This document shows positions 37,601 through 44,234 of a stretch of DNA of 64,000 nucleotides, piece by piece; positions within the stretch are counted from its first letter, which is position 1; every line of letters begins with the position of its first letter. A model generated the notes under the pieces. It ran no database searches, was not told where the DNA came from, and was given only the letters and a program-made list of their open reading frames with translations. Source of the DNA: Cornus controversa (taxonomy: Eukaryota; Streptophyta; Magnoliopsida; Cornales; Cornaceae); NCBI GenBank assembly GCA_026545225.1, contig CM048845.1, positions 95,234,533-95,298,532 of the forward strand. The letters run 5' to 3'. Both the position numbers and the translations under genes were made by a program.

Positions 37601-38204
37601 TGTATATATATTGTATGTATAGATGCAATCTCAAAAGTCACACTTTGAGCCAACCATTATATAGATGCAGTCTCATATAAACTATCTATGTGCACATTAC
37701 TGATGTATGTACACACGTGCATAAGTATGTATGTATGTACAACATTATCCTTGGAAACAGGGCATCTCCATTCTTTAAAAAGTACAAATTGATCCCCACA
37801 ATCCAATATTTGTATACTTATATTCCAGGGTGCTGTACAACCTAAATGAAATGATCATACTCAAAATTTGAATTTGATTAATTCAGTTGAAATAGTGAAA
37901 TAGTAACTACATTTTTTACAAAAATTCAAGGTCATATAGAAGTAATCAACAAATAAATATAAACCACAATCTATTCAATGCGATACAAGAAAGAAAATAA
38001 AATGGCACACACATATATAGAGAGAGAAAGAGACATACGGGAAGTAGATGGGGGAACCCACCAAGTGGGTGAACTGGGAGAAGAGTAAATGGCGGAGAAG
38101 ACATAGAAAGAAGAGATGACGACGCCGACGAGTACAGTGGCGTAGATCGTCAAGAACAGTGGCTTCGAATTGGCTACTTCTTGGAAAGGGTTCACCCAAG
38201 CCAT
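13623..38204 (-). CDS. XEG113: XEG113-type arabinosyltransferase (GT77), 13 exons over 24.6 kb
   Basis: Exons in transcript order: 38204-38039, 36851-36555, 36416-36211, 35040-34935, 30273-30017, 29835-29700, 27228-27134, 27032-26979, 25839-25726, 17109-17011, 16893-16774, 14047-13961, 13790-13623. Every junction keeps frame, giving 1,905 nt and 634 residues (Arabidopsis XEG113 is about 640). Residues 15-36 form one membrane span, as in a type II Golgi enzyme. The GT77 catalytic region follows, with VTFGN...FILTWVKHL, the metal/sugar-nucleotide DxD in CDTDMVW (about 215-221), DQNGFN and QLGPSVDGDSG. Further conserved blocks are CRLDRLWF, CPLDHVFE, SWLDVQLC and YYDMYWDEKPGW near the C-terminus. 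The family adds an arabinose to the hydroxyproline-linked arabinosides of extensins. The protein ends DDHPHW and looks intact. Intron 12 has a GC donor. Introns 1, 3, 4, 6, 8, 9 and 11 exceed 1 kb and carry repeats. Confidence 0.95.
13791..13960 (-). other. XEG113 intron 12, GC-AG type
   Basis: Exon 12 ends GACAAG and is followed in the transcript by gcgagt. No GT donor placed nearby would keep both flanking exons and the conserved FTDK...RDERF frame. The acceptor is atgatcag, just before 13790. A 29-base G run (13882-13910, poly-C in the transcript) lies inside this 170-bp intron. Confidence 0.85.
13882..13910. repeat. Homopolymer run of 29 G
   Basis: An uninterrupted G tract followed by a G/T-rich tail (to about 13945). 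It sits within intron 12 of the arabinosyltransferase gene. The exact length may be affected by sequencing. Confidence 0.9.
15287..15337. repeat. Poly-C run followed by (aaat)n microsatellite
   Basis: About 18 consecutive C (from 15287) are followed by A-rich sequence and roughly six aaat units, within intron 11 of the arabinosyltransferase gene. Confidence 0.9.
16208..16495. mobile_element. Possible DNA-transposon remnant
   Basis: The left side reads agggccagttcc followed by cgcctaaggcccc. The right side carries ttgccttaggcctcc, complementary to the left-side cctaaggc core. The gggccggttc-type start with an internal 'cctaaggc' is familiar from plant DNA elements, from memory. No target duplication could be fixed, so limits are approximate. 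Confidence 0.35.
16894..17010 (-). other. XEG113 intron 10 (117 bp)
   Basis: Short canonical intron (donor gtatat, acceptor tgtttgtttcag) between the exons encoding the conserved FGPGINFREYSFFDNP block and the KDSWLDVQLC block. No inserted elements. Confidence 0.92.
17830..18121. repeat. Diverged tandem duplication, left copy
   Basis: Shares blocks with 23274-23610: tatgcaagaggtcatgctc versus tttgcaagaggccaggctc, then ctccaatactgg, gttaatgtcaaac versus gttacgccaactg, agagcagggaa, and tgcacccatatactag versus tgcacccatatcctgg. The retrotransposon at 18122-23273 sits exactly between the two copies, so the duplication predates the insertion. Confidence 0.75.
18122..18507 (+). repeat. 5' LTR of the PDS5-carrying element (386 bp)
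   Basis: Begins ggatgggga (3' LTR begins tgatgggga, so the terminal T is mutated) and ends ...tgaatca. Contains a promoter-like tatataaaggctc near 18323 and a CT-rich tract at 18390-18460 near the end, as expected for the R/U5 part. Confidence 0.88.
18510..18521 (+). promoter_or_regulatory. Primer binding site, tRNA-iMet
   Basis: tggtatcagagc is the standard complement of the 3' end of plant initiator methionine tRNA used by many Copia and Gypsy elements. It starts two bases after the LTR end. The match fixes the + orientation of the element. Confidence 0.93.
18522..19834 (+). other. Interior of the LTR element, upstream part
   Basis: 18522-19250 is C/A-rich with chance frames such as 18500-18868 (proline-rich, no gag similarity seen). 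19260-19450 has repeated acacgcc / cacgtgtt motifs. A matching gtgtcc/gtgtcg cluster occurs at 20520-20585, suggesting a second, older inverted-ended insertion around the hAT-like MITE; I cannot fix its ends. Confidence 0.45.
19835..20325. mobile_element. hAT-type MITE with perfect 8-bp target duplication
   Basis: Starts taggggtgcacaaa and ends gtgtgtacccctа-type (tgtgtaccccta), short terminal inverted repeats of the taggggtg class seen on hAT elements. The flanks tcgttttg at 19827-19834 and 20326-20333 are identical, the 8-bp duplication expected of hAT. Interior is 491 bp with cggtccggttt-like pieces facing each other near both ends. No transposase coding. Confidence 0.9.
20326..21757 (+). 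other. Interior of the LTR element between MITE and captured ORF
   Basis: 20557-20890 is open in more than one frame but shows no family. 20930-21700 is a long low-complexity tract dense in agccca / cccag words, typical of noncoding spacer in large plant LTR elements. No reverse transcriptase or integrase motif is seen in any frame. Confidence 0.55.
21758..22630 (+). CDS. PDS5-like (cohesin cofactor) N-terminal fragment captured by the LTR element
   Basis: 290 codons with no stop and no intron. Residues 1-50 (MASFPESVVYLTPQW...) match nothing I recognise. From about 55 to 275 the protein is colinear with the N-terminus of plant PDS5: LEQQILEIGNRLL, VNELLWILSKVDHFL, SMQAALSPIMKALI, DVRVAVASCLSEITRIAAP, MLDLECGELIVRMFQHF, ESIFKSMETIMTLVLEES and LGQRVLDNCALIL. 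Full PDS5 is a HEAT-repeat regulator of sister chromatid cohesion, usually much longer and multi-exon, so an intronless 220-residue segment inside an LTR element points to capture of a processed mRNA. The frame ends ...FDYIFK, without the rest of PDS5. Upkeep of the long ORF could mean a useful product or recent capture; translation is unproven. Confidence 0.87.
   Translation: MASFPESVVYLTPQWLRSKPKVKTVRCTPTYPSLTIPTENDHYWCEDERETNTTLQRQLEQQILEIGNRLLQPSTSVNELLWILSKVDHFLCKVQQIPCVSMQAALSPIMKALITKGFLKHSECDVRVAVASCLSEITRIAAPNLPVNDDEMKKLFQGIVSSFENISVRSNLSYSRRVKILETFANVKSCLIMLDLECGELIVRMFQHFLKEIRNYHEESIFKSMETIMTLVLEESDTDLQELFDTLLASVTEDNVEARRLGQRVLDNCALILALLSMIDEGEQFDYIFK
22631..22899 (+). promoter_or_regulatory. 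3' untranslated interior and polypurine tract of the LTR element
   Basis: After the captured ORF, 269 bases of noncoding interior lead to gccgaggagaat directly before the 3' LTR start at 22900. This purine-rich string occupies the polypurine tract position for plus-strand priming. Confidence 0.75.
22900..23273 (+). repeat. 3' LTR of the PDS5-carrying element (374 bp)
   Basis: Begins tgatggggagcgag and ends ...ctgcatca, matching the 5' LTR along its whole length. It lacks a ~15-bp stretch (attttagtaaattag) present in the 5' copy near 18211. The promoter-like atataaaggctc is retained near 23092. Confidence 0.9.
23274..23610. repeat. Diverged tandem duplication, right copy
   Basis: Counterpart of 17830-18121, starting ctaaccttacagattag and ending gctgaccttatagattag. 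A poly-C tract (about 23442-23466) and a cccaccc run have expanded inside this copy only. Confidence 0.75.
23725..23990. mobile_element. Remnant of the 'atattgtccg' repeat family, with poly-C expansions
   Basis: tgtcacaacccggcc, then aatattgtccgttttgc, then acccagcgtcctcactggc are in the order seen in the better preserved element at 51232-51662. Poly-C runs at about 23883-23897 and 23949-23970 interrupt it. Decayed, ends uncertain. Confidence 0.55.
24273..24407. repeat. 68-bp tandem duplication
   Basis: agtgaagtatcagtaaaaag starts at 24273 and at 24341, each followed by gggctacggg..tttggcaccc and ttattttggtataccaccc. Copies differ by one G in the run. Intronic. Confidence 0.93.
24490..24680. 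mobile_element. Second remnant of the 'atattgtccg' repeat family
   Basis: ctgtcacaacttgccc followed by agatattgtctgttttgc repeats the start of the family seen at 23725. The rest (ggcatcccttctacaggagg, then acgtggttg) is diverged. Ends uncertain. Confidence 0.45.
25840..26978 (-). other. XEG113 intron 8 (1.1 kb)
   Basis: Canonical borders (donor gtgaga, acceptor gattttag). AT-rich, with no TE end, gene or tandem repeat seen. Confidence 0.85.
27229..29699 (-). other. XEG113 intron 6 (2.5 kb)
   Basis: Donor gtaatt after the PPEYYDSP exon and acceptor cttgtgcag before the GGFLTFKP exon. Contains a probable solo LTR at 28877-29242; the remainder is AT-rich and featureless. Confidence 0.85.
28877..29242 (-). 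mobile_element. Probable solo LTR (Copia type), reverse orientation
   Basis: The block begins tgttacgacaatcagctg and ends ggtccacaaca, a TG...CA unit. Read on the - strand it starts tgttgtggaccaaattttg and contains the usual U5-like ccacgtaaattcttgtgt. The flanks gatta and gaaca are not a clear duplication, and no internal region accompanies it. Chance frames at 28858-29167 lie in it. Confidence 0.55.
31259..31377 (-). mobile_element. tRNA-derived SINE with 9-bp target duplication
   Basis: Read on the - strand: gggcttgtagtccaatggta resembles a Pol III A box, ggtttgagccccgg resembles a B box, and the element ends in an A run (the T run at 31260-31269). Flanks ggttcttgc at 31250-31258 and 31378-31386 are identical. 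Length about 120 bp. The boxes are degraded from a functional tRNA and there is no cloverleaf, so this is a SINE, not a tRNA gene. Confidence 0.75.
31455..32850 (+). mobile_element. RTE-clade LINE remnant (reverse transcriptase 3' half)
   Basis: In shifting frames it keeps the order of plant RTE elements: a GLHQGS block (~32010), DEQTRHVKDE, a degraded ADDIV site (~32110), VKIEDQEAQKSEHLHYLGD (~32265-32330), ISIRLNGKFYKA, YETKCWAAKKQHMHKVSV and MQMLRWTC (~32425-32520), then a basic tail and KRLYCCCAF near 32820, followed by a ttgttgttg-rich 3' end. Many stops and frameshifts; inactive. Interrupted by a copy of the 'atattgtccg' family at about 31745-31920. Sense to +, antisense to the host gene. 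Confidence 0.75.
31745..31920. mobile_element. Partial copy of the 'atattgtccg' family nested in the RTE remnant
   Basis: ggtatgaagccttttgg, ggcattttggggtaaaaacc, aaaaccgtgcgggctc and aaagcggataatatcatacc match the right half of the element at 51232-51662 in the same order. Ends at about gcaggccgttaca. The left part is truncated or internally deleted. Confidence 0.7.
33170..33391 (+). mobile_element. LTR-like fragment
   Basis: The end reads gtgtgaacctcataaatctg, a T/G-rich stretch, then ttatttctcgcaaca, the usual style of a Copia LTR 3' end; a TATA-like ctatatattc lies near 33231. The left limit is not clear, no target duplication could be fixed and no primer site follows. Confidence 0.4.
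35041..36210 (-). other. XEG113 intron 3 (1.2 kb)
   Basis: Donor gtgctc after CDTDMVWLK and acceptor gtggtacag before NPLPYLARF. Contains a SINE-like unit at about 35405-35600; the rest is A-rich. Confidence 0.85.
35405..35600 (+). mobile_element. tRNA-derived SINE-like unit
   Basis: aaccgagtaggcataagacc resembles an A box and gtcttcaatccttgggg a B box, followed by cctccctgggcttaccc and a T/A-rich tail. Flanking ttcccttcta (about 35400) and gttccttcta (about 35625) may be an imperfect target duplication. No functional tRNA fold. Confidence 0.5.
36852..38038 (-). other. XEG113 intron 1 (1.2 kb)
   Basis: Donor gtatgt after the WWVPPSTS exon and acceptor cacattatctcag before VDSPYLNQ. It contains the 129-bp tandem duplication at 37520-37738 and nothing else recognisable. 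Confidence 0.88.
37520..37738. repeat. 129-bp tandem duplication in XEG113 intron 1
   Basis: gccaaccattata...gatgcagtctcatata starts at 37520 and 37649, each followed by ctatctatgtgcacatta, acacacgtgcataagtatg and a (tatg)n stretch. The second copy is cut short in the tatg repeat. Confidence 0.93.
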
Positions 38205-38500
38205 TCTATGTTATTCATTCAATGTCACAAACAGTGGCTTGGGTTTCAGATTCAAAATCTCGTTATCATCATTGCGCATATATATATATGTGTGTGTGTA
38301 TATCTGTTTGTGTGGTTTAAGAAACGAACGAAACCCTAAAAAGTTACAATTTCTGTATTGAGAAACTAGAATGAATGAAGATGAAATAGATCGGTCAGAG
38401 GAGTAGGCACACAACTAGACAAGTGAAACTGCGAAAGTCAAATAGCTCCATGGCTGTCTGAATCTGTCAACAATTAAAAAATAATACTAATAATAATATT
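38205..38500 (-). promoter_or_regulatory. Presumed 5' UTR and promoter of XEG113
   Basis: Upstream of the start codon (38202-38204) lies a tatatatatatgtgtgtgtg tract (about 38278-38300) that can supply a TATA element for leftward transcription. The start site is not determinable from sequence alone. Confidence 0.45.
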
Positions 38501-39329
38501 ATTATGCAGGTAGCAGTGGAGTAGTGGTTAGCTGATTTTATTTTGTTATTCGATTATTTGATTCAATGAAATAGCAGTGTTGTCAGGGACTCGCAGGCAA
38601 TTGACCTTAACAAACCGTAAAATAACATCTGAATATGAATTATAATCTCAGATCTAAAATAATATAATTTACTATAAATATATATTATTTATATAATATA
38701 AAAATATTTTTAGTATCTTTTTTTCCTTTTTTTTTTTTCTCTCTATTCTTTCTTAGTCCATTTTTTAACAAAGAGTCAAACACCTAATTTTTTCTTTTTT
38801 TTGTTCATTTTTAATTTGTCTTTGACTTTTTTTTTCCTCTTTTTCATTATATTAATCATTTTTTTATTATCATTTTTTACATTAAATTTTTTGAATTAAA
38901 AAATACACGTTTGACGAATTTGTTGAATCGATATTTGATTAATAATAAACCAATATGAATTTATTCATATATAATATGTCGAATCATTTCGAATTTTAAA
39001 AATAACTTTACCAAACTCGAATCAGATCAAGCCTGATATAGTTGATTTACAAGTGTAATTGTTGTCTAGTGCAAGTCATTTTTGTAAGTAATATCGTTTT
39101 ATAACAATCAATCGTGACTCACGTTGTTACAATGAGTAATATCAATTACTAGTAAAATACGTTACTGATATTGATATCGCCTATTGTATCAACGTGAGTT
39201 ATCACCTATTATTATAAACGTTGTTACTGAATAAAGTTGCGAGAAACCTCACCCACATAGGAAGGAATTTTAGTCCTTAGATTCCACTCCAAATGCAAAC
39301 CTTCGAAGATTGTCCCATTTGCTGATAAT
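38501..39329. other. AT-rich intergenic sequence
   Basis: T-rich and AT-rich stretches (38700-38890 especially), with short imperfect inverted words around 39090-39230 (cgttgttac / gttactgata). No gene or clear TE end. Confidence 0.55.
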
Positions 39330-39560
39330 AACTCTTATTCTCTTCTGGTGATCCACAATCATCTCGTCTTGCCCCAATTCAACCAAAAGCCCAGTATTCG
39401 TTTCAGTATTGGTCACTCTACCAAACAATCCATTTTACATATTATTGGCTTCACCCATGGAACACTACCTATTAGATATCTTGGCATTCCCTTGATCACT
39501 TTCAAATTGTCAGCCCTTGCTTTGCCAAGTCCTTATTGGCAAAGTCAAAAATTGGTGTAA
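39330..39560 (+). pseudogene. L1-type LINE reverse transcriptase fragment
   Basis: Encodes IIGFTHGTLPIRYLGIPL followed by KLSALALPSPYW, the conserved block C-terminal to the catalytic part of plant L1 reverse transcriptases ('G.LP.RYLG.PL'). The catalytic FADD part is absent and the frame breaks soon after. Short isolated relic. Confidence 0.75.
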
Positions 39561-39904
39561 TATAGTTCTCTCTTTTGTAGGAAGATTGTAGTTGATCCAA
39601 GTCCATTTTGTGTAGCATCCATTGGTATATGGTTGACAAGGAAATTATGTTTAAGCTGAGTCGGCTTTGCCGAGTGAAACACAAGCTCCTGGTGGAGTCC
39701 ACCAACTGTGATTTTTTATTTGCATAATTATTTTCTGACATAACAATTACCAATCTCTAGATCTACCTCTTTGCATGATTATTTTTTACTTCTTGCACCC
39801 AAATAACCTTTTATTATTTTGAATGTTGAATGAGATTGCAAATCTCCAAAATAAATAAAAAATAAAATAAGTCTACCTTTAAGTTAGTACTGTAACCATT
39901 GGCA

Positions 39905-40276
39905 AAAATGAGACAAATCATCTTGCCTTGATGGCCTTCAAATCAAAGATTAACGAGTTCCTTCATATCTGCAAGTGAGAAGGTGTTTCATGTGGTCATC
40001 GCTATCGTAGATTCATCAGCACAAATCTATAGTCCAAAAGCTTAGAGGGTTCATTGTCACCTTATCTCGAAAACTTGACCTTCCTTTGGGAGTTGAATCT
40101 CTTCAACAACATCCTTCAAGGTGAAATCACTCCTCAAGTTGATCATTTGTTTAGGCTGTAAATTAATATTGAACATAAGCTTCAACAACTTTGAAGGGGA
40201 GATTCCAGCCAATCTATCCCACTGCTCCAACCTCAGGTATCTTGGTGTAGGTGACAATAAGCTAGTTGGGAAACTT
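39905..40276 (+). pseudogene. LRR receptor-like kinase pseudogene, N-terminal part
   Basis: Across several frames it reads HLALMAFKSKI (LRRNT_2 domain), then EGVSCGHRYRR, SLEGSLSPYLENLTFLWEL, NNILQGEITPQVDHLFRL, NNFEGEIPANLSHCSNLRYL and GDNKLVGKL, the N-terminal order of the Xa21/FLS2-like LRR XII kinases. Stops and frameshifts break it. It is cut off at 40277 by an LTR-like sequence, and no kinase domain is found downstream. Confidence 0.8.
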
Positions 40277-41150
40277 GTGATGTATAAATTTATAATTGAC
40301 AATTTTCGGTGTCAAAACTAAACATGATCGAGTTGTAATTTTTTATTTATATTCTTGTAATTGATCATGAAATTGAAGACAGATCACAAGTATGAAGTTC
40401 TACACCAATCATGCAAATAATCTTCAAAAGTATGAAGCTTGAAATTTCACAAAAAATGCATCAATGATAGATTTGAATAAGGATTTGATTGATTGAAATT
40501 TTCGGATGGTTTCGATTGTATATGGATATCGTTGATCAAGTATGAGAGTCACGTAATCCAGGTAAAGTGGTCAGAACACATATATTTCGAAACAGGAGGT
40601 TCCGACCTTGAAAATTAGGATTTTCGAGCAAAAATGCATAATTTACAAGGTTGGACCGATCCAAGCTTTAGCTAGACCAGTCCATAAAGCCTCAAGACTT
40701 CAAATTTTCAATGTAGAAGCCTTGGACCAATTTAAGAATGGGCTGGACCGGTCCAAGCCCTTTGGTGTGGCTTTTTGGCTCTGCAGTGTCCTGTTTCGAT
40801 TGGAAATTGATTCTGAACTTTCCTAAAACGTTGGGATTCGTTTTCAATTGATTTTCAACTTGTTTTTCAAGAAAAATTAGAGTTTTTAACATCTATAAAA
40901 ATCTCATATGTCTTCTCTCTCATAAAACTTTCAATACACATTAAAAAGATTATTTTCTAAAGAAAAAGCATAGAGTTATTTTTATGACAGAGAATTCTTC
41001 ATTAATTATTTGTTTATATTTCTTTGACAGATTATACATATGTATACACGATGAGTGATTTAGGTTGTGACTTTTTCTTTGCTTGATTAATCATTCGAAT
41101 ACTATTTCAGAAATTTCTTATTGATCAAGTTATTGGATCGTTTGGTGTAG
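40277..41150 (+). mobile_element. Truncated or diverged LTR related to the element at 46165-52760
   Basis: Starts tgtgatgtataaatttataa and continues with tcggtgtcaaaac and gatcgagttgtaatttttta, like the LTR beginning at 46165. It also shares the ctggaccggtcc-type words, a tataaaa...ctctct promoter-like area (about 40890-40920) and the attttctaaagaaaaagc stretch. Similarity fades by about 41150 and no matching end or duplication is found. Confidence 0.7.
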
Positions 41151-41885
41151 TGACCCTTATGGGCGGATATGATGCGGGGGGGTGCAAGAAGAGACACGGG
41201 GACGAGTTACCATCTCTTTATGGCTTATGGGAAATGCTTATATTTTAATAAATAATTTGGATGGAGGTGATGTATATATGTTATGGCCATCGACAATGTA
41301 GAAGAAGTTTGTTGTAGGAGAAAGTTTATAATACTTTGGAAGTATTTTGATATGTGGTACCCCTCCAATAAATGCTCTATGTTATCTTTGATAATAAAAA
41401 ATTGTTTCTAACCCACCAGTGATTTGATTTGACTTTTTTTCTAGCCCACCAATAACTATTTCCTATAGTGATTTTTAAGATTTGAACCCTCAACATTTTG
41501 CGTTAAAAGTAGAAAAAATATTACTAAGTTACGTGCCCTACTAGTTCTGTTTTAATTGAGTAATATTTAAACCTAAGTTAGATTCTAGAAAATGTGCTTG
41601 GTGTAGAAGCAAGAAGTGGAGATTAACATGCAAGAGAGGAATGAAACCGAATACGTTGTGGATGATGATGAAAGCAAAGAAATGGAATTACCTGAGGTGG
41701 AATATATGTATGCCTCAAGTGGATAAGCTTATTAATTAGTTTACGTGGCTCACATGTTAGATGAGGATGATGGAGTGGTAAAACCAATGATATATCTAAG
41801 ATAAGATAAGATAGAGAGGCGATATTAGTACTCCCATTTTATACGTGTGCAATCCCATCTTAGGAAAAATATCACTTCTAACTTT
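41151..41885. other. Unassigned intergenic sequence
   Basis: Nothing recognisable on either strand: no long frame, repeat ends or RNA gene. Confidence 0.5.
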
Positions 41886-42545
41886 CACTTCAAATGTGAA
41901 TGATTAATTTTTTTCAAAATACTAAATTACCTTTTCAGACATCCTATTTGTCTCTTATCTTTAATGTTTTTGTTTTTTTTTATCGAAACCAAAAAAAATA
42001 CTCAGAAAAAATTAATCAAAAAAATATTCTCTTTCTACAAGACCCCAAAAAAGTTATCTTGAATAAATTATTTCTTTTGACAAGACCAAAATATATATAG
42101 ATATATATTTGTTAAAGAAACTATATCTTTTGGCATTTGATAAAAAAAAATATATCTTTGTTGAATAAATTATTTCTTTTGGTATGAATTAAAAATTAAA
42201 AAGTACTCAAAAAATAGTTATCCTTGTTGAATAATTTTTTTCTTAATAGGACCCAAAAAAAAAGTACAGAAAATTTTTTATTCTTGTTGAATAAACGATC
42301 TACATTGAGAGTACCAAAAAAAAAAGTTATTGTTATTCAATAAATTATATCTTTTGATCGGTTCAAAAAAAGAAATTATCTCTATTGGAAGAAGCAAAAA
42401 AGAAATTATTTTTGTTGAATAAATTATCCATTTTGACAACTAAAAAAAAGTACTAAAGAAAGTAAAAAATGTAAAAAAAAAATTATTTCTTTTGATAGGG
42501 CCCAAAAAAAAAATAAAGAAACTAAAGAAAGTAAAAAAAAAGAGT
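41886..42545. repeat. Degenerate A-rich minisatellite-like array
   Basis: Variants of ttgttgaataaattatttcttttg followed by a run ccaaaaaaaa recur about every 45-75 bp (near 42050, 42160, 42225, 42280, 42335, 42410 and 42480). Copies are heavily diverged. No coding role. Confidence 0.65.
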
Positions 42546-42696
42546 TTAACTTGATAGTATAAAGGGTAGTTGTGGTATTATAAAATAAATGATAATGTAT
42601 TAATTAGTTTAGGGACCATCTTGTCATTTTCTTTAAAAGAAAAAGTAAGTGGAGTGCAATTGTAGAAAAGAGGAGTGCGAATATCGCCTCCCATAA

Positions 42697-44030
42697 GATA
42701 TTGAAGAATTTGATAAACAAACCAAAACTCTTCTCAACATGGGATTAATTGAAAATACAACTAGTCACATTCTAGCCTTGCTTTTATGGTAAGAAACTAT
42801 AGTGAACAAGTGAGGAAACAACCTCACATAGTTATAAATTATAAACGCCTAGAATTTGATGGCTATTTTATTCCTCGAAAAGACATCCTTATTAACCAAA
42901 TAAGAGATGCAATTTTTTTTAGCAAATTTGATTGCAAATCCGATTTTTGATAAATAAAATTAACAACTATCTCTAAGCCACTAACTGCTTTTAGCACACC
43001 ATCAGGTCATTACCAATAAAATGTTATGCCTTTTGGTCTCAACACGGCTTCACAAATCTTCCAAATATGGATGGATAACATTTTTAAAAATGTCAAAAAA
43101 ATTTGTGTTGTCTATATAGATGATATTCTCATCTTTTCCAAAACAAAAGAAGAACATAAAAATCATTATAAACTTTTCTGTCATATTGTCCAAAAAAATG
43201 GCATAATTCTTTCACAAAAAAAAAAATTGAGTTAGAACAAACTACAATAAACTTTATTGGTCTAGAAATTACACCTTCTTGATTAAAACTTCAAGAGCAT
43301 ATTATCTCTAAAGTCAGAGATTTTCCTGATGAACTCATTGATAAAAAACAGTTTCAAAGTTTTTTAGGAATTTTAGATTATGGATGTACTTTTATTAAAA
43401 ATCTATCTCAAAAAGAGATTCCATTACTTCAAAAGTTTCAAAAACAAAAAAATTTTGAATGGACTGAAGAAGATTGTCTTATTATTCAGGAAATCAAACA
43501 AGATTTGACGAATATTCTAGATGTTTATTTCCCAGAAACAAGAGATAAACTAATCCTTGAAACAGACGCCTCAAACCTATGTTGGGGATGCGTCTTAAAA
43601 GAAATACGAAAAGACATATGATCCGATTCAATTGATGAACCACATCATTTGATTCGCCCCCATAAAAAAATCACTTCCAAAAAAGCTTCAAAAAGAAAAA
43701 CTAATTGTGGTTATAATTCTGGCAAGTTAAAAACAAACGAGCAGAATTACATCATTTTTGAAAAGTAACTTTTAGCCATAAAGTTAGCCTTGAAGCATTT
43801 TCATTCTTATTTAGCACCAGAAAAATTTATTATTAGAACAGATAATAAATATGTTAAAGACTTTCTGATAAACAAAAGAAACTATTTAGAAGGCTGACGC
43901 CTTAAATGGTATAATGTCATTTCTTTCAATTCTTTTGAAATATAACATCTCAAAGGAACTAACAATTTTCTTGCAGACGTTCTTAGCAAGAATTATCCAG
44001 ATGAGCAAGGACAAAGGTAAACAACCTCAA
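42697..44030 (+). pseudogene. Endogenous pararetrovirus (Caulimoviridae) RT-RNase H relic
   Basis: A broken copy of a plant pararetrovirus polymerase. The reverse transcriptase part is recognisable from about 42800: a VINYKRLEFDGY block, FFSKFDCKS, LTAFSTPSGHY, then MPFGL and the catalytic YIDDIL (near 43110-43130), followed by SFLGILDY and FEWTEEDC. The RNase H part contains ETDASNLCWG (~43560) and HLKGTNNFLADVLS (~43950). It is inactivated: frameshifts upstream of 43020, one at the A run near 43212-43226, and in-frame stops at 43280 and others. Gene order and motif wording fit Caulimoviridae rather than Gypsy, with no integrase. Genus not assigned. Confidence 0.85.
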
Positions 44031-44039
44031 TAGTCAGAA

Positions 44040-44232
44040 TGGGTAATGATTGCTAAAAATGCAACATGTCCTAGTAACACTTCACAACCGACAACCTTAA
44101 ACAAATGGTTTGTTGTTTTTGCTGGATTTCAACTAGGAATCTATGTAACAGGGTTTGAATGCCAAGCCCAGATAAATAAATATCATGGTGCATGTTTTAA
44201 AGCCTATGATTCATTAGACACATATATCACAT
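44040..44232 (+). pseudogene. Caulimovirus viroplasmin-like (Cauli_VI) domain relic
   Basis: Short frame downstream of the RNase H relic with KWFVVFAGFQLGIY, FECQAQINKY and ACFKAYDSL. This spacing resembles the Cauli_VI / RNase H1 N-terminal fold ('W.VV..G..PGIY..W.EC..Q..G...A..K.F'). It is cut at about 44234 by the dispersed repeat that follows, so only this domain is present. The assignment rests on a short stretch. Confidence 0.6.
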
Positions 44233-44234
44233 AA

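Noticed and set aside
37520..37738. CRISPR-like repeat
   Set aside because: Only two long direct copies without spacers, in a plant intron; a simple tandem duplication.
42697..44030. Ty3-Gypsy polymerase
   Set aside because: Motif wording around the RT site and RNase H resembles Caulimoviridae, and no integrase or LTR accompanies it.
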